A DNA stretch of 64,000 nucleotides from Bog-473 sp963804055 (GTDB taxonomy: Bacteria > Actinomycetota > Acidimicrobiia > Acidimicrobiales > RAAP-2): positions 124,001-188,000 of the forward strand of contig CAWDOU010000013.1 of assembly GCA_963804055.1 (NCBI GenBank). Direction: 5' to 3'. Shown here in pieces: positions 34,707 through 42,872 of this stretch (position 1 is the first letter of the stretch; each line of letters opens with the position of its first letter). Both the position numbers and the translations under genes were made by a program. The notes beneath the pieces are model-generated. The model saw nothing but the letters and a program-made list of their open reading frames with translations. It ran no database searches and was not told where the DNA came from.

Positions 34707-35534
34707 TCAGGCGGGAAGGGTTGCGGTCCGGGCATAGACGAGCGTCGTCAGCCGGCCGTGCGACGAGTCGGAGAGCTTCACCTGAATGGGCGCATCCGGA
34801 CCGTCTCCGAGCACGGCGCACTCCGAGCGGACGGGTCCGTCGGCAGTCTGGGCCAGGTAGCGCAGGTCGAGCTCGGTCACGACGGCGGCGGTGCCGAAGC
34901 GGGCGGATGCCAGCTCCTCGGCCGCGGCCTCGGCGAAGAGCGCCACCATGGCGCCCTGCAGGGTCCCGGCAGGATTACGGAGCTCAGGGGTCACGGGCAT
35001 CTCGAGCGCCCCCGCAACGGCATCGAGCACCACGATGCCCGCCTCGTCCCGGAGCGGACGGTCGAGCGTCCGCGATCCGTCGAACATCGTCGACATGCGG
35101 CCCGGTGACGCCGGGGGCTTGACCGGATCCGCATCGCGACGCGGCACGCGGGCGAACCCGATGGCGCCGGTGGCCACCTGCGCGCCGTCCCCCGTCACGA
35201 CATCCACGGTTGCGGTGGCCGATCGTCGGCCCCGTCGCAGGACGGTCGTCCGGGTGGAGACGAAGTCGGGTGCCGGCACGGGACGCATCCGCACCGACAT
35301 GTCCGAGGTCAGCATCCACGTGGCGGGGTCGTCGTCGAGAATGACTCCGGCTGCCACGTCGATCAGGAAGGCCACCATGCTGGCCCGGAGCGCGCCATGG
35401 CGCAGGAGCTCCGCCCGGGGACGCAACGTCAGCCGGAACTCCCCGTCCTGCACGTCGGCCACGACACCGAGGCGGGCGGGGATGGAAAAGCTCTCGTCGA
35501 GGAAGTCCGTCATCGGTGCGCCGGGGTCAGGCAT
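34707..35534 (-). CDS. PaaI-like thioesterase, two hotdog domains
   Basis: 275 residues containing two hotdog domains of similar order (about 15-125 and 150-270). Each has the central helix start after a Gly-rich turn: HGALRASMVAFLIDVAAG and NPAGTLQGAMVALFAEAAAEE. This fits the PaaI/thioesterase superfamily acting on acyl-CoA. ATG 35534 (MPDPGAP) is used; ATG 35513 (MTDFLDE) is a good alternative, since homology begins nearby. Divergent from the zincin gene across 102 bases. Confidence 0.82.
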   Translation of the reverse strand: MPDPGAPMTDFLDESFSIPARLGVVADVQDGEFRLTLRPRAELLRHGALRASMVAFLIDVAAGVILDDDPATWMLTSDMSVRMRPVPAPDFVSTRTTVLRRGRRSATATVDVVTGDGAQVATGAIGFARVPRRDADPVKPPASPGRMSTMFDGSRTLDRPLRDEAGIVVLDAVAGALEMPVTPELRNPAGTLQGAMVALFAEAAAEELASARFGTAAVVTELDLRYLAQTADGPVRSECAVLGDGPDAPIQVKLSDSSHGRLTTLVYARTATLPA

Positions 35535-35636
35535 GGCTCGGCACGCTATCGGCAGCCTCACCGTCGCCACCAGTCTCCCGGCCCGGGTGAAGGACCGTCG
35601 GGCGCCGGGCGACGAATTGCTGGCAAGGTGGCGACC

Positions 35637-35978
35637 ATGGATCCGATCGACGTCGACGCGTTCGAGGCGCTCGTCGCCGATGCGCTCCGCGCCATTCCCG
35701 ACGAACTGCGTGCCGACATGGAGAACGTGGCCATCATCATCGATGACGAGAGCCCGCCGGGCCGCCTCTACGGGCTGTACGAGGGGATTCCCCTGACCAA
35801 GCGCGGCACCTACGCCGGGGCGCGCCCGGATCAGATCACGCTGTTCCTGGCCACGATCTGCCGGTCCGCTCGCACGCCCGACGAGTTGGCCGGCCGCGTG
35901 CGCGTGACCCTGCTCCACGAGGTCGGCCACCACTTCGGTCTCGGCGAGGCGCGGCTCCGCGAGCTGGGCTGGGCCTGA
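35637..35978 (+). CDS. Zincin-like metallopeptidase family protein
   Basis: 113 residues. Near the C-terminus it carries HEVGHHFGLGE (H94, E95, H98, with G101 and E104), a metzincin-like zinc site in a minimal zincin fold known from small actinobacterial proteins. Whether the family degrades peptides is not established. ATG at 35637. Convergent with the SPFH gene; the stops are 6 bases apart. Confidence 0.85.
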   Translation: MDPIDVDAFEALVADALRAIPDELRADMENVAIIIDDESPPGRLYGLYEGIPLTKRGTYAGARPDQITLFLATICRSARTPDELAGRVRVTLLHEVGHHFGLGEARLRELGWA

Positions 35979-35984
35979 ACGCTC

Positions 35985-37019
35985 CTACTGGGGCGGCAGC
36001 TCCCCGGTCGGAGGCCGGGCGGGCGTGGCCACCGGCGGCGTGGAGCCGTTGGCGCCGGCGTCGCCCAGGTTCTCGTTGCGCAATGTCGACAACAGCACCT
36101 CGGCTGCTCCCATGAGGCTGGTGGCCTCGTAGGGCACCACGATCTTGGCGTTCTCGGACGACGCAATGTCCTGGAGCGCCTTCAGCTGCAACACGGCGAG
36201 GGTATGCGGGTTGATCGTCGCGGTGTCGATGGAGGTCAGGCGGGACGCCTCGCCTTCACCGCGCAGCTCGAGCGCCTTCTTCTCGCCTTCGGCTTGGAGC
36301 TCGAGCACCTTCATCTGCGCCTCGGCGCGCAGGATGGCTGACTGTTTGGCGCCTTCGGCCTCGAGGACGGCCGCCTGCTTGCGCCCGCCGGCCGAGTTGA
36401 CGGCGGCCTGCTGCTCGCCCTCCGATTTCAGAATGGCGGCGCGCTTGTGCTGCTCGGCTTCCTTCTGCTCGGACATCGCCTGCACGACGTTCATCGGGGG
36501 CGTGATGTCGAGGATCTCGATCCGGTTGAGGCGGACGCCCCATTTGGCAGTGGCGTCGGCCATGTGGTCCTGCATGCGGCTGTTGATCGTCTCGCGCTCG
36601 CTCAAGGCCTGGTCCAGCGACAGCTCACCGAAGACGGCACGCAGCGCGGTGCGCGAGAGTTGGTCCACCGCGAGCTGGTAGTCGTTGATTTCGAAGAGTG
36701 CGGACTTCACGTCGATCACCTGGCAGAAGATGGTGGCACTGACCTGGAGCGACACATTGTCCTTGGTGATCACGGCTTGCTGGTCCCCTGTCATCGGGAA
36801 CTCGCGCACGTCGATCTTCTCCATCTTGTCGACGAAGGGCACCAGGATCCGCATGCCGGGCTGGTCGACCGACTTGAACTCGCCCAGTCGCTTGACGACG
36901 CCGACGCTCCCCTGCTGGACGATCTTCACGAAGCGCGAGAGGAACAAGGCGCCGAGCCCGACTCCGGCCAGTACGGCGACGATGACGACCCCCAACACTT
37001 CTCCGGCCGATGCGAACAT
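35985..37019 (-). CDS. SPFH/band-7 (stomatin-like) membrane protein
   Basis: 344 residues. One N-terminal membrane helix (5-28), then the band-7 domain: QQGSVGVVKRLGEFKSVDQPGMRILVPFVDKM, VSATIFCQVIDVKSALFEI and ITPPMNVVQAMSEQ. A long Ala/Glu/Lys coiled coil (200-285) follows, and a Pro-rich tail. These proteins form oligomeric membrane rafts and work with NfeD-type partners, one of which lies directly upstream (37035-37244). Confidence 0.93.
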   Translation of the reverse strand: MFASAGEVLGVVIVAVLAGVGLGALFLSRFVKIVQQGSVGVVKRLGEFKSVDQPGMRILVPFVDKMEKIDVREFPMTGDQQAVITKDNVSLQVSATIFCQVIDVKSALFEINDYQLAVDQLSRTALRAVFGELSLDQALSERETINSRMQDHMADATAKWGVRLNRIEILDITPPMNVVQAMSEQKEAEQHKRAAILKSEGEQQAAVNSAGGRKQAAVLEAEGAKQSAILRAEAQMKVLELQAEGEKKALELRGEGEASRLTSIDTATINPHTLAVLQLKALQDIASSENAKIVVPYEATSLMGAAEVLLSTLRNENLGDAGANGSTPPVATPARPPTGELPPQ

Positions 37020-37034
37020 GCGGGTGCCTCTCTG

Positions 37035-37244
37035 CTAGCTGTCGGCGGCGTAGACGACGAGCAACCCACGCTCGACGTCAGCGACGACGACGTCGGTCCC
37101 GATGGGGATCGTGGCGTCGGGGTCGAGAGGGATGGCGAGCCATTCCTCACCCCGGGCCCGGATCCTTCCGGGATGGTGTGCGCCCTCAATGGCCTTGGTC
37201 ACCAATGCAGTGTCTCCGACCATTCCTTGGACGCCATTCAGCAC
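37035..37244 (-). CDS. Short NfeD-like OB-fold protein
   Basis: About 69 residues comprising only the C-terminal OB-fold part of NfeD: LNGVQGMVGDTALVTKAI, RIRARGEEWLAIPLD, VVVADVERGLLVVY. It lacks the membrane and protease parts of long NfeD proteins. It is 15 bases from the SPFH gene, its usual partner. The start is uncertain: GTG 37244 or ATG 37223 (MVGDTALV); no clear ribosome-binding site supports either. Confidence 0.8.
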   Translation of the reverse strand: MLNGVQGMVGDTALVTKAIEGAHHPGRIRARGEEWLAIPLDPDATIPIGTDVVVADVERGLLVVYAADS

Positions 37245-37257
37245 GAAACGCAGTCTA

Positions 37258-38040
37258 TTAGCGGCCGGTGAAGACGGGCTCCCGCTTCTGCGCAAAGGCG
37301 GCCATCGCCTCCTGGGTGTCCTGGGTCGAGAAGTTCAGGGCCTGGCACCGGGCCTCGTCCTCCACCGCCTGCTCCATGGAGGCCATGGATGAGGCGGCCA
37401 GCAGGGTCTTGGTCATCGACAGCGCCAGGGGCGGACCGCCGGCCAGCGTCGTGGCCCAGCCGTCCACGAAGCCGTCGAGCTCCTCGACCGGCAGCGCCCG
37501 GTTGACCAGCCCGATGGCGGCGGCTTCTTCCCCACTCCACATGCCCCCGAAGAGTGCGATCTCCTTGGCCCGGGCCAGCCCGACGAGACGGGGCAGCAAC
37601 CACGATGCCCCGTTGTCGAGCGCCAGGCCCCGCTTGGCGAAGATCATGGAGAGCTTGGCCCGCTCGCTGCAGACGACCAGGTCGCAGCCGAGGGCCAACG
37701 ACAACCCGGCACCGACCGCAAACCCGTCCACCTTGGCGATGGTCGGCTTGGAGATGTGGTGCAGGGCCAGGGCGACATCGCCCAGGCGCCGCATGCGGGC
37801 CAACCCGGAGCGTGTCGGATCGGTGGCGGGGCCGCTGGGGTCCGAGAGGTCGGCGCCCGAACAGAAGGCGCCTCCGGCCCCCGTCAGGACCATCGCCCTG
37901 TCATCTGGGTTGTCCTCCACCTCCTCGAAGGTGGTGCGCAGCTCGGTCAGCATCTTTCCGTTGGCGGCGTTCTTGCGCTCGGGGCGGTTCATCGTGACGG
38001 TCACGACACCGTCCTTGCGCTCGACGATCAGTGTCTCCAT
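37258..38040 (-). CDS. Enoyl-CoA hydratase/isomerase family protein
   Basis: 260 residues, crotonase fold. Oxyanion segment FCSGADLSD and second loop VGAGLSLALGCDLVVCSE are present. Neither canonical hydratase Glu is kept (Ser and Ala stand at those positions), but an Asp in RGLALDNGASW fits PaaG-like isomerases. It is therefore likely a ring-type or enoyl-CoA isomerase rather than a simple hydratase. ATG at 38040; 26 bases after yraN. Confidence 0.83.
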   Translation of the reverse strand: METLIVERKDGVVTVTMNRPERKNAANGKMLTELRTTFEEVEDNPDDRAMVLTGAGGAFCSGADLSDPSGPATDPTRSGLARMRRLGDVALALHHISKPTIAKVDGFAVGAGLSLALGCDLVVCSERAKLSMIFAKRGLALDNGASWLLPRLVGLARAKEIALFGGMWSGEEAAAIGLVNRALPVEELDGFVDGWATTLAGGPPLALSMTKTLLAASSMASMEQAVEDEARCQALNFSTQDTQEAMAAFAQKREPVFTGR

Positions 38041-38066
38041 GGGCACGGACCCTATGCCGCGCCGCC

Positions 38067-38420
38067 TCAGAACGCACCTTCGACGACCTCGAGGCTCCCG
38101 TCCAGGACACTGACCACGTCGAAGCGGACCGCGGCCCAGTGCCTCCTCTGCTGCCACAGGTACGCCGCCGCCAGGCGCCGCAGGCGCCGCTGCTTCGACA
38201 CGGTCACCGCTTCGAACGGATGACCGTGTACGAGCCCGGTCCTGGTCTTGACCTCGCAGACGACCAGAGTCGTGCCGCGGGCGCAGATCAGGTCGATCTC
38301 GCCCGACCGGCAGCGCCAGTTCCGCTCCAGCACGGCGTAGCCGAGTGCGCGGTAGTGCGCTGCGGCCCGGCGCTCTCCGAAACCTCCGAGTGCCCCGCGG
38401 CGATCGTCGCTGCTCCCCAC
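38067..38420 (-). CDS. yraN: YraN-family (UPF0102) nuclease-like protein
   Basis: 117 residues with the restriction-enzyme-like fold motif GEIDLICARGTTLVVCEVKTRTG (E/D...E-x-K) and N-terminal GALGGFGERRAAAHYRALGY. The family is predicted to bind or cut DNA; its role is not settled. In many actinobacteria it sits by comM and dprA; here those lie about 8 kb to the left with unrelated genes between, suggesting rearrangement. Confidence 0.9.
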   Translation of the reverse strand: MGSSDDRRGALGGFGERRAAAHYRALGYAVLERNWRCRSGEIDLICARGTTLVVCEVKTRTGLVHGHPFEAVTVSKQRRLRRLAAAYLWQQRRHWAAVRFDVVSVLDGSLEVVEGAF

Positions 38421-38454
38421 TGCAGGGAGAACGGTCCCTGCCGCGCTCCGTGCG

Positions 38455-38748
38455 TCAGAGCTCCTGTTCGGGCAGCCGTTCGATGTTCACGTCACGGAAC
38501 GTGACCACACGCACCTCGGGGACGAACCGTGCCGGGCGGTACATGTCCCACACCCAGGCGTCGCGGATCTCCAACTCGATGCAGGCCGGCGTCGTGTCCG
38601 ACCGCACCGTGAGGGACACCTCGTTGGCGAGATAGAAGCGGCGCTCGGTCTCGATCACGTAGGTGAAGACGGGAAGGACGGCCCGATACTCCTGGACGAG
38701 CCCGAGCTCGATCTCGGATTCGTAGCGCTCGAGATCTTCCTCGCTCAT
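38455..38748 (-). CDS. DUF2469 family protein
   Basis: 97 residues, conserved actinobacterial protein of unknown function usually found near rnhB, yraN and rplS. It begins SEEDLERYESEIELGLVQEYRAVLPVFTYVIETERRFYLAN and ends with ARFVPEVRVVTFRDVNIERLPE. No catalytic motif. It lies between rplS and yraN in the leftward unit. Confidence 0.88.
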   Translation of the reverse strand: MSEEDLERYESEIELGLVQEYRAVLPVFTYVIETERRFYLANEVSLTVRSDTTPACIELEIRDAWVWDMYRPARFVPEVRVVTFRDVNIERLPEQEL

Positions 38749-38760
38749 GCCGCGACCGCC

Positions 38761-39276
38761 CTACGCGTCCGCGTCCTCCTCGACGGCATCGTCGACCTCG
38801 GCCTCACCGGCATCGACCTCGTCGGCGACGTCGACGTCGTCGACCGCGTCCACGACGTCGACCTCTTCGAACTCCTCGACGTCCGCCTCGACCTCGTCCT
38901 CGACCACCGCGTCGGCCACGGCCTTGCCCCGCGGGATCCGGCGCTCCTTGATTTTGGCGGCCTTCCCGTGCCGGTCGCGCAGGTAGTACAGCTTGGCTCG
39001 GCGGACGTCGCCCAGCGTCGTGACCTCGATCTTGGCGATCGTCGGCGAGTGCACCGGAAAGGTCCGCTCGACGCCGACTCCGAAGCTCACCTTGCGCACG
39101 GTGAACGTCTCTTGGACCCCGCCACCCTGGCGCCGCATGACGGCGCCCTGGAAGACCTGCACCCGCTCACGGTTCCCTTCCACGACCCGCACGTGGACCT
39201 TGACGGTGTCGCCGGGGCGGAAGTCGGGGATGTCGCCGCGCAGGCTGTCGCGGTCGATCGTTTCGGTGGGGTGCAT
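38761..39276 (-). CDS. rplS: 50S ribosomal protein L19 with acidic C-terminal extension
   Basis: 171 residues. The first ~115 are a normal L19 (FRPGDTVKVHVRVVEGNRERVQVFQG, FPVHSPTIAKIEV, AKLYYLRDRHGKAAKIKERR). About 55 extra residues follow, almost all Asp/Glu/Val/Ala (EVEADVEEFEEVDVVDAVDD), clearly a disordered acidic tail. L19 sits at the 30S-50S interface; the tail would be unusual there. ATG at 39276. Confidence 0.95.
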   Translation of the reverse strand: MHPTETIDRDSLRGDIPDFRPGDTVKVHVRVVEGNRERVQVFQGAVMRRQGGGVQETFTVRKVSFGVGVERTFPVHSPTIAKIEVTTLGDVRRAKLYYLRDRHGKAAKIKERRIPRGKAVADAVVEDEVEADVEEFEEVDVVDAVDDVDVADEVDAGEAEVDDAVEEDADA

Positions 39277-39292
39277 GAGAGGCGTCCTTCGG

Positions 39293-40057
39293 TCACACCG
39301 GCTCAGTGCCGGACGGAACATCGTAGCCGTGCTCGGCCAGGGCCCGCACGTCGCCGGCACTGAGCGCGGAGGCCCTGACCAGGCGCGCAATCAGATCCGG
39401 GCGACGTTGGGCCGTCCGCAGGAGGGCCTCCCGGCGGCGCCAGGCCGCCACGGCCGCATGGTCCCCGGACCGGAGCACGTCCGGGACCGCCCAGCCTCTG
39501 AACTCGGCCGGCCGGGTGTAGTGGGGGTATTCGAGGAGCCCTTCGGCGAAGCTCTCGTCCCGGGCGGACTCGTCGTTCCCGAGCACGTCCGGCAGCAGTC
39601 GGGCGACCGCCTCGACCACGACGAGCGCGGCCAGCTCGCCGCCCGCGAGCACGAAGTCACCCACGGACAGCTCGCCGTCCACCAGATGGTCGGCGACCCG
39701 TTGGTCGACCCCTTCGTAGCGGCCACACAGCAGCGAGAACCCTCCCTCGCCCCGCGTCGCCAGCTCCACCGCGAGGTCCTGGTCGAAGGGCCGACCCGCG
39801 GGCGCGAGGAGGAACAGGGGCCGCGGAGCGTCGGGCACCGACTCGACGGACCGAAAGACGGGTTCCGGGCTCAGCACCATGCCCGCTCCCCCGCCGAACG
39901 GGCTGTCATCGACCGAGCGGTGTGCGTCCTGCGCCCCGTCACGCAGGTCGTGGACGCGCACGTCGAGCGCACCTGATGCCGCGGCCCGGCCCAGAATCGA
40001 CGTCCCGCAATAGGTGGTGACCACCTCGGGAAAGATCGTGAAGACGTCGATCCTCAC
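39293..40057 (-). CDS. trmD: tRNA (guanine37-N1)-methyltransferase
   Basis: 254 residues, SPOUT enzyme making m1G37 in tRNA. FGGGAGMVLSPEP, LLCGRYEGVDQRV and the knot segment SVGDFVLAGGELAALVVVEAVARLLP are intact, with the C-terminal PxYTRPAEFRGW motif (PHYTRPAEFRGW). GTG start at 40057, 10 bases after rimM. Confidence 0.95.
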   Translation of the reverse strand: MRIDVFTIFPEVVTTYCGTSILGRAAASGALDVRVHDLRDGAQDAHRSVDDSPFGGGAGMVLSPEPVFRSVESVPDAPRPLFLLAPAGRPFDQDLAVELATRGEGGFSLLCGRYEGVDQRVADHLVDGELSVGDFVLAGGELAALVVVEAVARLLPDVLGNDESARDESFAEGLLEYPHYTRPAEFRGWAVPDVLRSGDHAAVAAWRRREALLRTAQRRPDLIARLVRASALSAGDVRALAEHGYDVPSGTEPV

Positions 40058-40067
40058 GTCGGTCGCA

Positions 40068-40535
40068 TCACAGCTCGAGGAGCCCTTCGGGGATGTCGAC
40101 GTCGACCGTCCGCGCCGTCGGGTCGTGGGCGGTGACGAAGCGCACCGGGATCAAACCTCCCGATTCGAGCACCATCAGGTCGCTGGCCGGGTTGGCCTCG
40201 ACGGAGGCAACGACGCCGAGCGCCGTTCCGTCAGCGTTCCGCACGGTGGCGCCGACGAGCTCGTGCACCCACAGCACGTCGTCCACATCGTCGAGCGGTT
40301 CGGCCATGAGCTCCAACCCCCGCAAGCCGTCGGCGGCGTCGCGGTCGAGCACGCCCTCGAACTGGACGATGTAGCGGTCCGGCCCGAATGGCGTCGCCCA
40401 CACGACTCGCAGCGTGCCGCGGGCGGAGGTCAGCTCCGATCCGGGATCGACGCGCCGGGTCTGGTCGGTCCAGAGCTGGACCACCACCTCGCCGCGCAGG
40501 CCGTGGGCCTTGGCGACCCGGCCGACTTTGAGCAG
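40068..40535 (-). CDS. rimM: Ribosome maturation factor RimM
   Basis: About 155 residues. N-terminal barrel VGRVAKAHGLRGEVVVQLWTD and the PRC-like C-terminal part (WVHELVGATVRNADGTALGVV, ESGGLIPVRFV). It assists 30S maturation near the 3' major domain. Family alignment requires a start before VGRVAKAHG. No ATG/GTG/TTG lies there in frame; a CTG at 40535, one base after the KH-gene stop, is the best candidate. The GTG at RGEVVV would drop the conserved motif. Confidence 0.88.
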   Translation of the reverse strand: MLKVGRVAKAHGLRGEVVVQLWTDQTRRVDPGSELTSARGTLRVVWATPFGPDRYIVQFEGVLDRDAADGLRGLELMAEPLDDVDDVLWVHELVGATVRNADGTALGVVASVEANPASDLMVLESGGLIPVRFVTAHDPTARTVDVDIPEGLLEL

Positions 40536-40536
40536 A

Positions 40537-40893
40537 TCAGTCGTCGACGATGTCGACGCTGGCCTGGACGCCGTCCTTGGCGCCCGCCACGTTCACCAGT
40601 GTCCGGATGGCCTGCGCGGTGCGCCCACGTCGCCCGATCACCCGTCCCATGTCGTCGGGGGCCACGTGGAGGTTCAGGCGCAGCCCGCCGCGACGCTCCT
40701 CGGTGTCGATGACGACGGAGTCGGGGTCGTTCGAGAGCGACCGCGCCAGGTACGTCAAGACGGCCAGCGCAGTCCCGCCGTCTGCGTCACCGGCCTCGTT
40801 GCCCGCGCCGACCTCGTCGTCGAAGTCGTCCACGTCGTCGTCGTCGGCGACCTCGGACTGGTTGATGTCGCCCGCTTCGTAGAGGTCGGTCAC
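40537..40893 (-). CDS. KH-domain RNA-binding protein (KhpA-like)
   Basis: 118 residues. C-terminal KH domain with the GRRG loop (MGRVIGRRGRTAQAIRTLV). The N-terminal ~40 residues are strongly acidic (EVADDDDVDDFDDEVGAGNEAGDADGG). The position between rpsP and rimM is classical for the small KH protein. GTG start at 40893 overlaps the rpsP stop (GTGA). Confidence 0.9.
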   Translation of the reverse strand: MTDLYEAGDINQSEVADDDDVDDFDDEVGAGNEAGDADGGTALAVLTYLARSLSNDPDSVVIDTEERRGGLRLNLHVAPDDMGRVIGRRGRTAQAIRTLVNVAGAKDGVQASVDIVDD

Positions 40894-41174
40894 TTGGCCC
40901 TCGCCGCGGCGAACTCGTCCCAGGCCCCGGACGTCTTGAGGAGTCGCTCCACCCGCTCGGTGGGCTGCGCCCCGTTCACCAGCCACTTCACCGCCTTGGC
41001 GTTGTCGATGTTGATCACGGCGTCCGGTTCGGCCGTCGACGAGCCCCGGGGGGCGTAGGTGCCGACGATCTCGAGGAACCGGCCGTCACGCGGCGATCGG
41101 CTGTCAGCGGCAACGACCCGGTAGGTCGGCTGCTTCTTCTTACCCATCCGCACAAGGCGGAGCTTGACTGCCAC
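40890..41174 (-). CDS. rpsP: 30S ribosomal protein S16
   Basis: 94 residues. VKLRLVRMGKKKQPTYRVVAADSRSPRDGRFLEIVGTY is a typical S16 start, followed by the KAVKWLVNGAQPTERVERLL C-terminal part. GTG at 41174; 58 bases downstream of ffh, heading the rpsP-KH-rimM-trmD coupled unit. Confidence 0.96.
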   Translation of the reverse strand: MAVKLRLVRMGKKKQPTYRVVAADSRSPRDGRFLEIVGTYAPRGSSTAEPDAVINIDNAKAVKWLVNGAQPTERVERLLKTSGAWDEFAAARAK

Positions 41175-41232
41175 GGACTGAATCCTCCACTGATCTGGAC
41201 GTCTTGGCCGTCCATTCTGGCAGATAGCGGGG

Positions 41233-42792
41233 CTACCGGCCTTTCGGTGGGGTAACCCGGCCACCCTTCTTCTTCTTCTTGGTGCCTTTGTTGCCGCTCA
41301 CCACGGGCCGGGCCGGTGCCGGGGCCGGCAGGCCCGGGAAGCCCGAGGGCAGGTCACCGCCCTGGTCCATGAGCTGGGAGAGCATGTCGAAGTCGGCTCC
41401 GGGCGGTGGGGCGGGCAGGCCCGCTGCACCCTGTTGGGCCAGCTTGCGGGCGGCGCGACCGCTCATGCCCGCCATGTTGGGCATGCCCGGCAGGTTGGGC
41501 ATGTTGCCCGAGGCCATCCCCTTCATCATCTTCTGCATCTCTTTGAACTGCTTGAGAAGCGTGTTGACGTCCTGAATGGAGGTGCCCGACCCCCGGGCCA
41601 CCCGGCTGCGGCGGGAACCGTCGAGCAGGGCGGTGTCGTTGCGCTCGGCGGGCGTCATGGAGCACACGATGGCCTCGACTTTGGCCACCTCGCCGTCGTC
41701 GATCTGCCCTGCAGCCTGGCGCATCTCCTTGGACATCCCCGGCATCAGGCGCATCAGACCGCCGAGAGACCCCATCTTCTTGACCTGGCGCAGCTGGGAG
41801 AGGAAGTCGTCCAAGGTGAACTGGCCCTGCATGAGCCGGTTGGCGCTCTTGGTCACCTCGTCGGTGTCCATGGTGCGCTCGGCCTGCTCAATCAGGCTCA
41901 GCACGTCGCCCATGCCGAGGATGCGGTCGGCCATGCGGTCCGGGTGGAACAGATCGAAGTCCGCCAGCCGCTCGCCGGTGCTGGCGAACGCGATCGGCTT
42001 GCCCACGACGCCCTTGACCGACAGGGCGGCGCCACCGCGGGCGTCGCCGTCGAGCTTGGTCAGGATGACGCCGCTGAGCTCGAGCGTGTCGTGGAACGCC
42101 TTGGCGGTGGCCACCGCGTCCTGCCCGATCATGGCGTCAATGACGAGGAACGTGTAGTGCGGCTGCGTGGCGTCCGAGATGTCACGGATCTGCTCCATGA
42201 GCTCTGCGTCGATGGCCAGGCGACCGGCGGTGTCGATGATGCAGATGTCACGGCCGAGGCGACGGGCCTCCTCGAGCCCCGCCTTGGCACAGGACACGGG
42301 GTCGGTGGGCTCGCTGAAGACCGTGACGCCCGCTTGCTCCCCGAGCACGCGGAGCTGTTCCACGGCGGCCGGGCGCTGGAGGTCGGCCCCCACGAGAAGG
42401 GGGTTGCGGCCCTGCTGCTTCCACCACAGGGCGAGCTTGGCGGAGGTGGTGGTCTTCCCTGCGCCCTGCAGGCCGGCCATCAGCACGACGGTCGGCGGCC
42501 GCGAGGCGTAGGTGAGCTTGAGCGTGTCGCCGCCCAGGACGCCGATGAGCTCCTCGTGCACGGCCCGGACCACCTGCTGGCCGGGGGTCAGGCTCTTGGC
42601 CAGCGCTTCGGTGCTGACGCGGAGCCGGATGCCGTCACAGAAGCGGCGGGCGACGCTCAACTCCACATCGGCCTCGAGCAGTGCCGTACGGATCTCCTTC
42701 AGCGCCTCGTCGAGGTCCTCGTCGCTGATGCGCCCCTTGCCCCGCAGTCGCGTGGAGATCCGCTCCAGGCGGTCGGACAGGGCGTCGAACAT
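41233..42792 (-). CDS. ffh: Signal recognition particle protein Ffh
   Basis: 519 residues. NG domain: AGLQGAGKTTTSAKLALWW (G1), DTAGRL (G3), LTKLDGDARGGAAL (G4/G5 region). Methionine-rich M domain: QLRQVKKMGSLGGLMRLMPGM and GTSIQDVNTLLKQFKEMQKMMKG. C-terminal Pro/Gly/Lys-rich tail. Binds signal sequences and 4.5S RNA and docks with FtsY. ATG at 42792; the longer in-frame extension is not conserved. Confidence 0.96.
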   Translation of the reverse strand: MFDALSDRLERISTRLRGKGRISDEDLDEALKEIRTALLEADVELSVARRFCDGIRLRVSTEALAKSLTPGQQVVRAVHEELIGVLGGDTLKLTYASRPPTVVLMAGLQGAGKTTTSAKLALWWKQQGRNPLLVGADLQRPAAVEQLRVLGEQAGVTVFSEPTDPVSCAKAGLEEARRLGRDICIIDTAGRLAIDAELMEQIRDISDATQPHYTFLVIDAMIGQDAVATAKAFHDTLELSGVILTKLDGDARGGAALSVKGVVGKPIAFASTGERLADFDLFHPDRMADRILGMGDVLSLIEQAERTMDTDEVTKSANRLMQGQFTLDDFLSQLRQVKKMGSLGGLMRLMPGMSKEMRQAAGQIDDGEVAKVEAIVCSMTPAERNDTALLDGSRRSRVARGSGTSIQDVNTLLKQFKEMQKMMKGMASGNMPNLPGMPNMAGMSGRAARKLAQQGAAGLPAPPPGADFDMLSQLMDQGGDLPSGFPGLPAPAPARPVVSGNKGTKKKKKGGRVTPPKGR

Positions 42793-42872
42793 GGTTTCCC
42801 AGGTTAGTGGCGCCGGCGGCCTGGGCCGCTGCGTCCCGTGGCTCGCCGTGGCGGCGAGGGGCCGGCCCTGGG

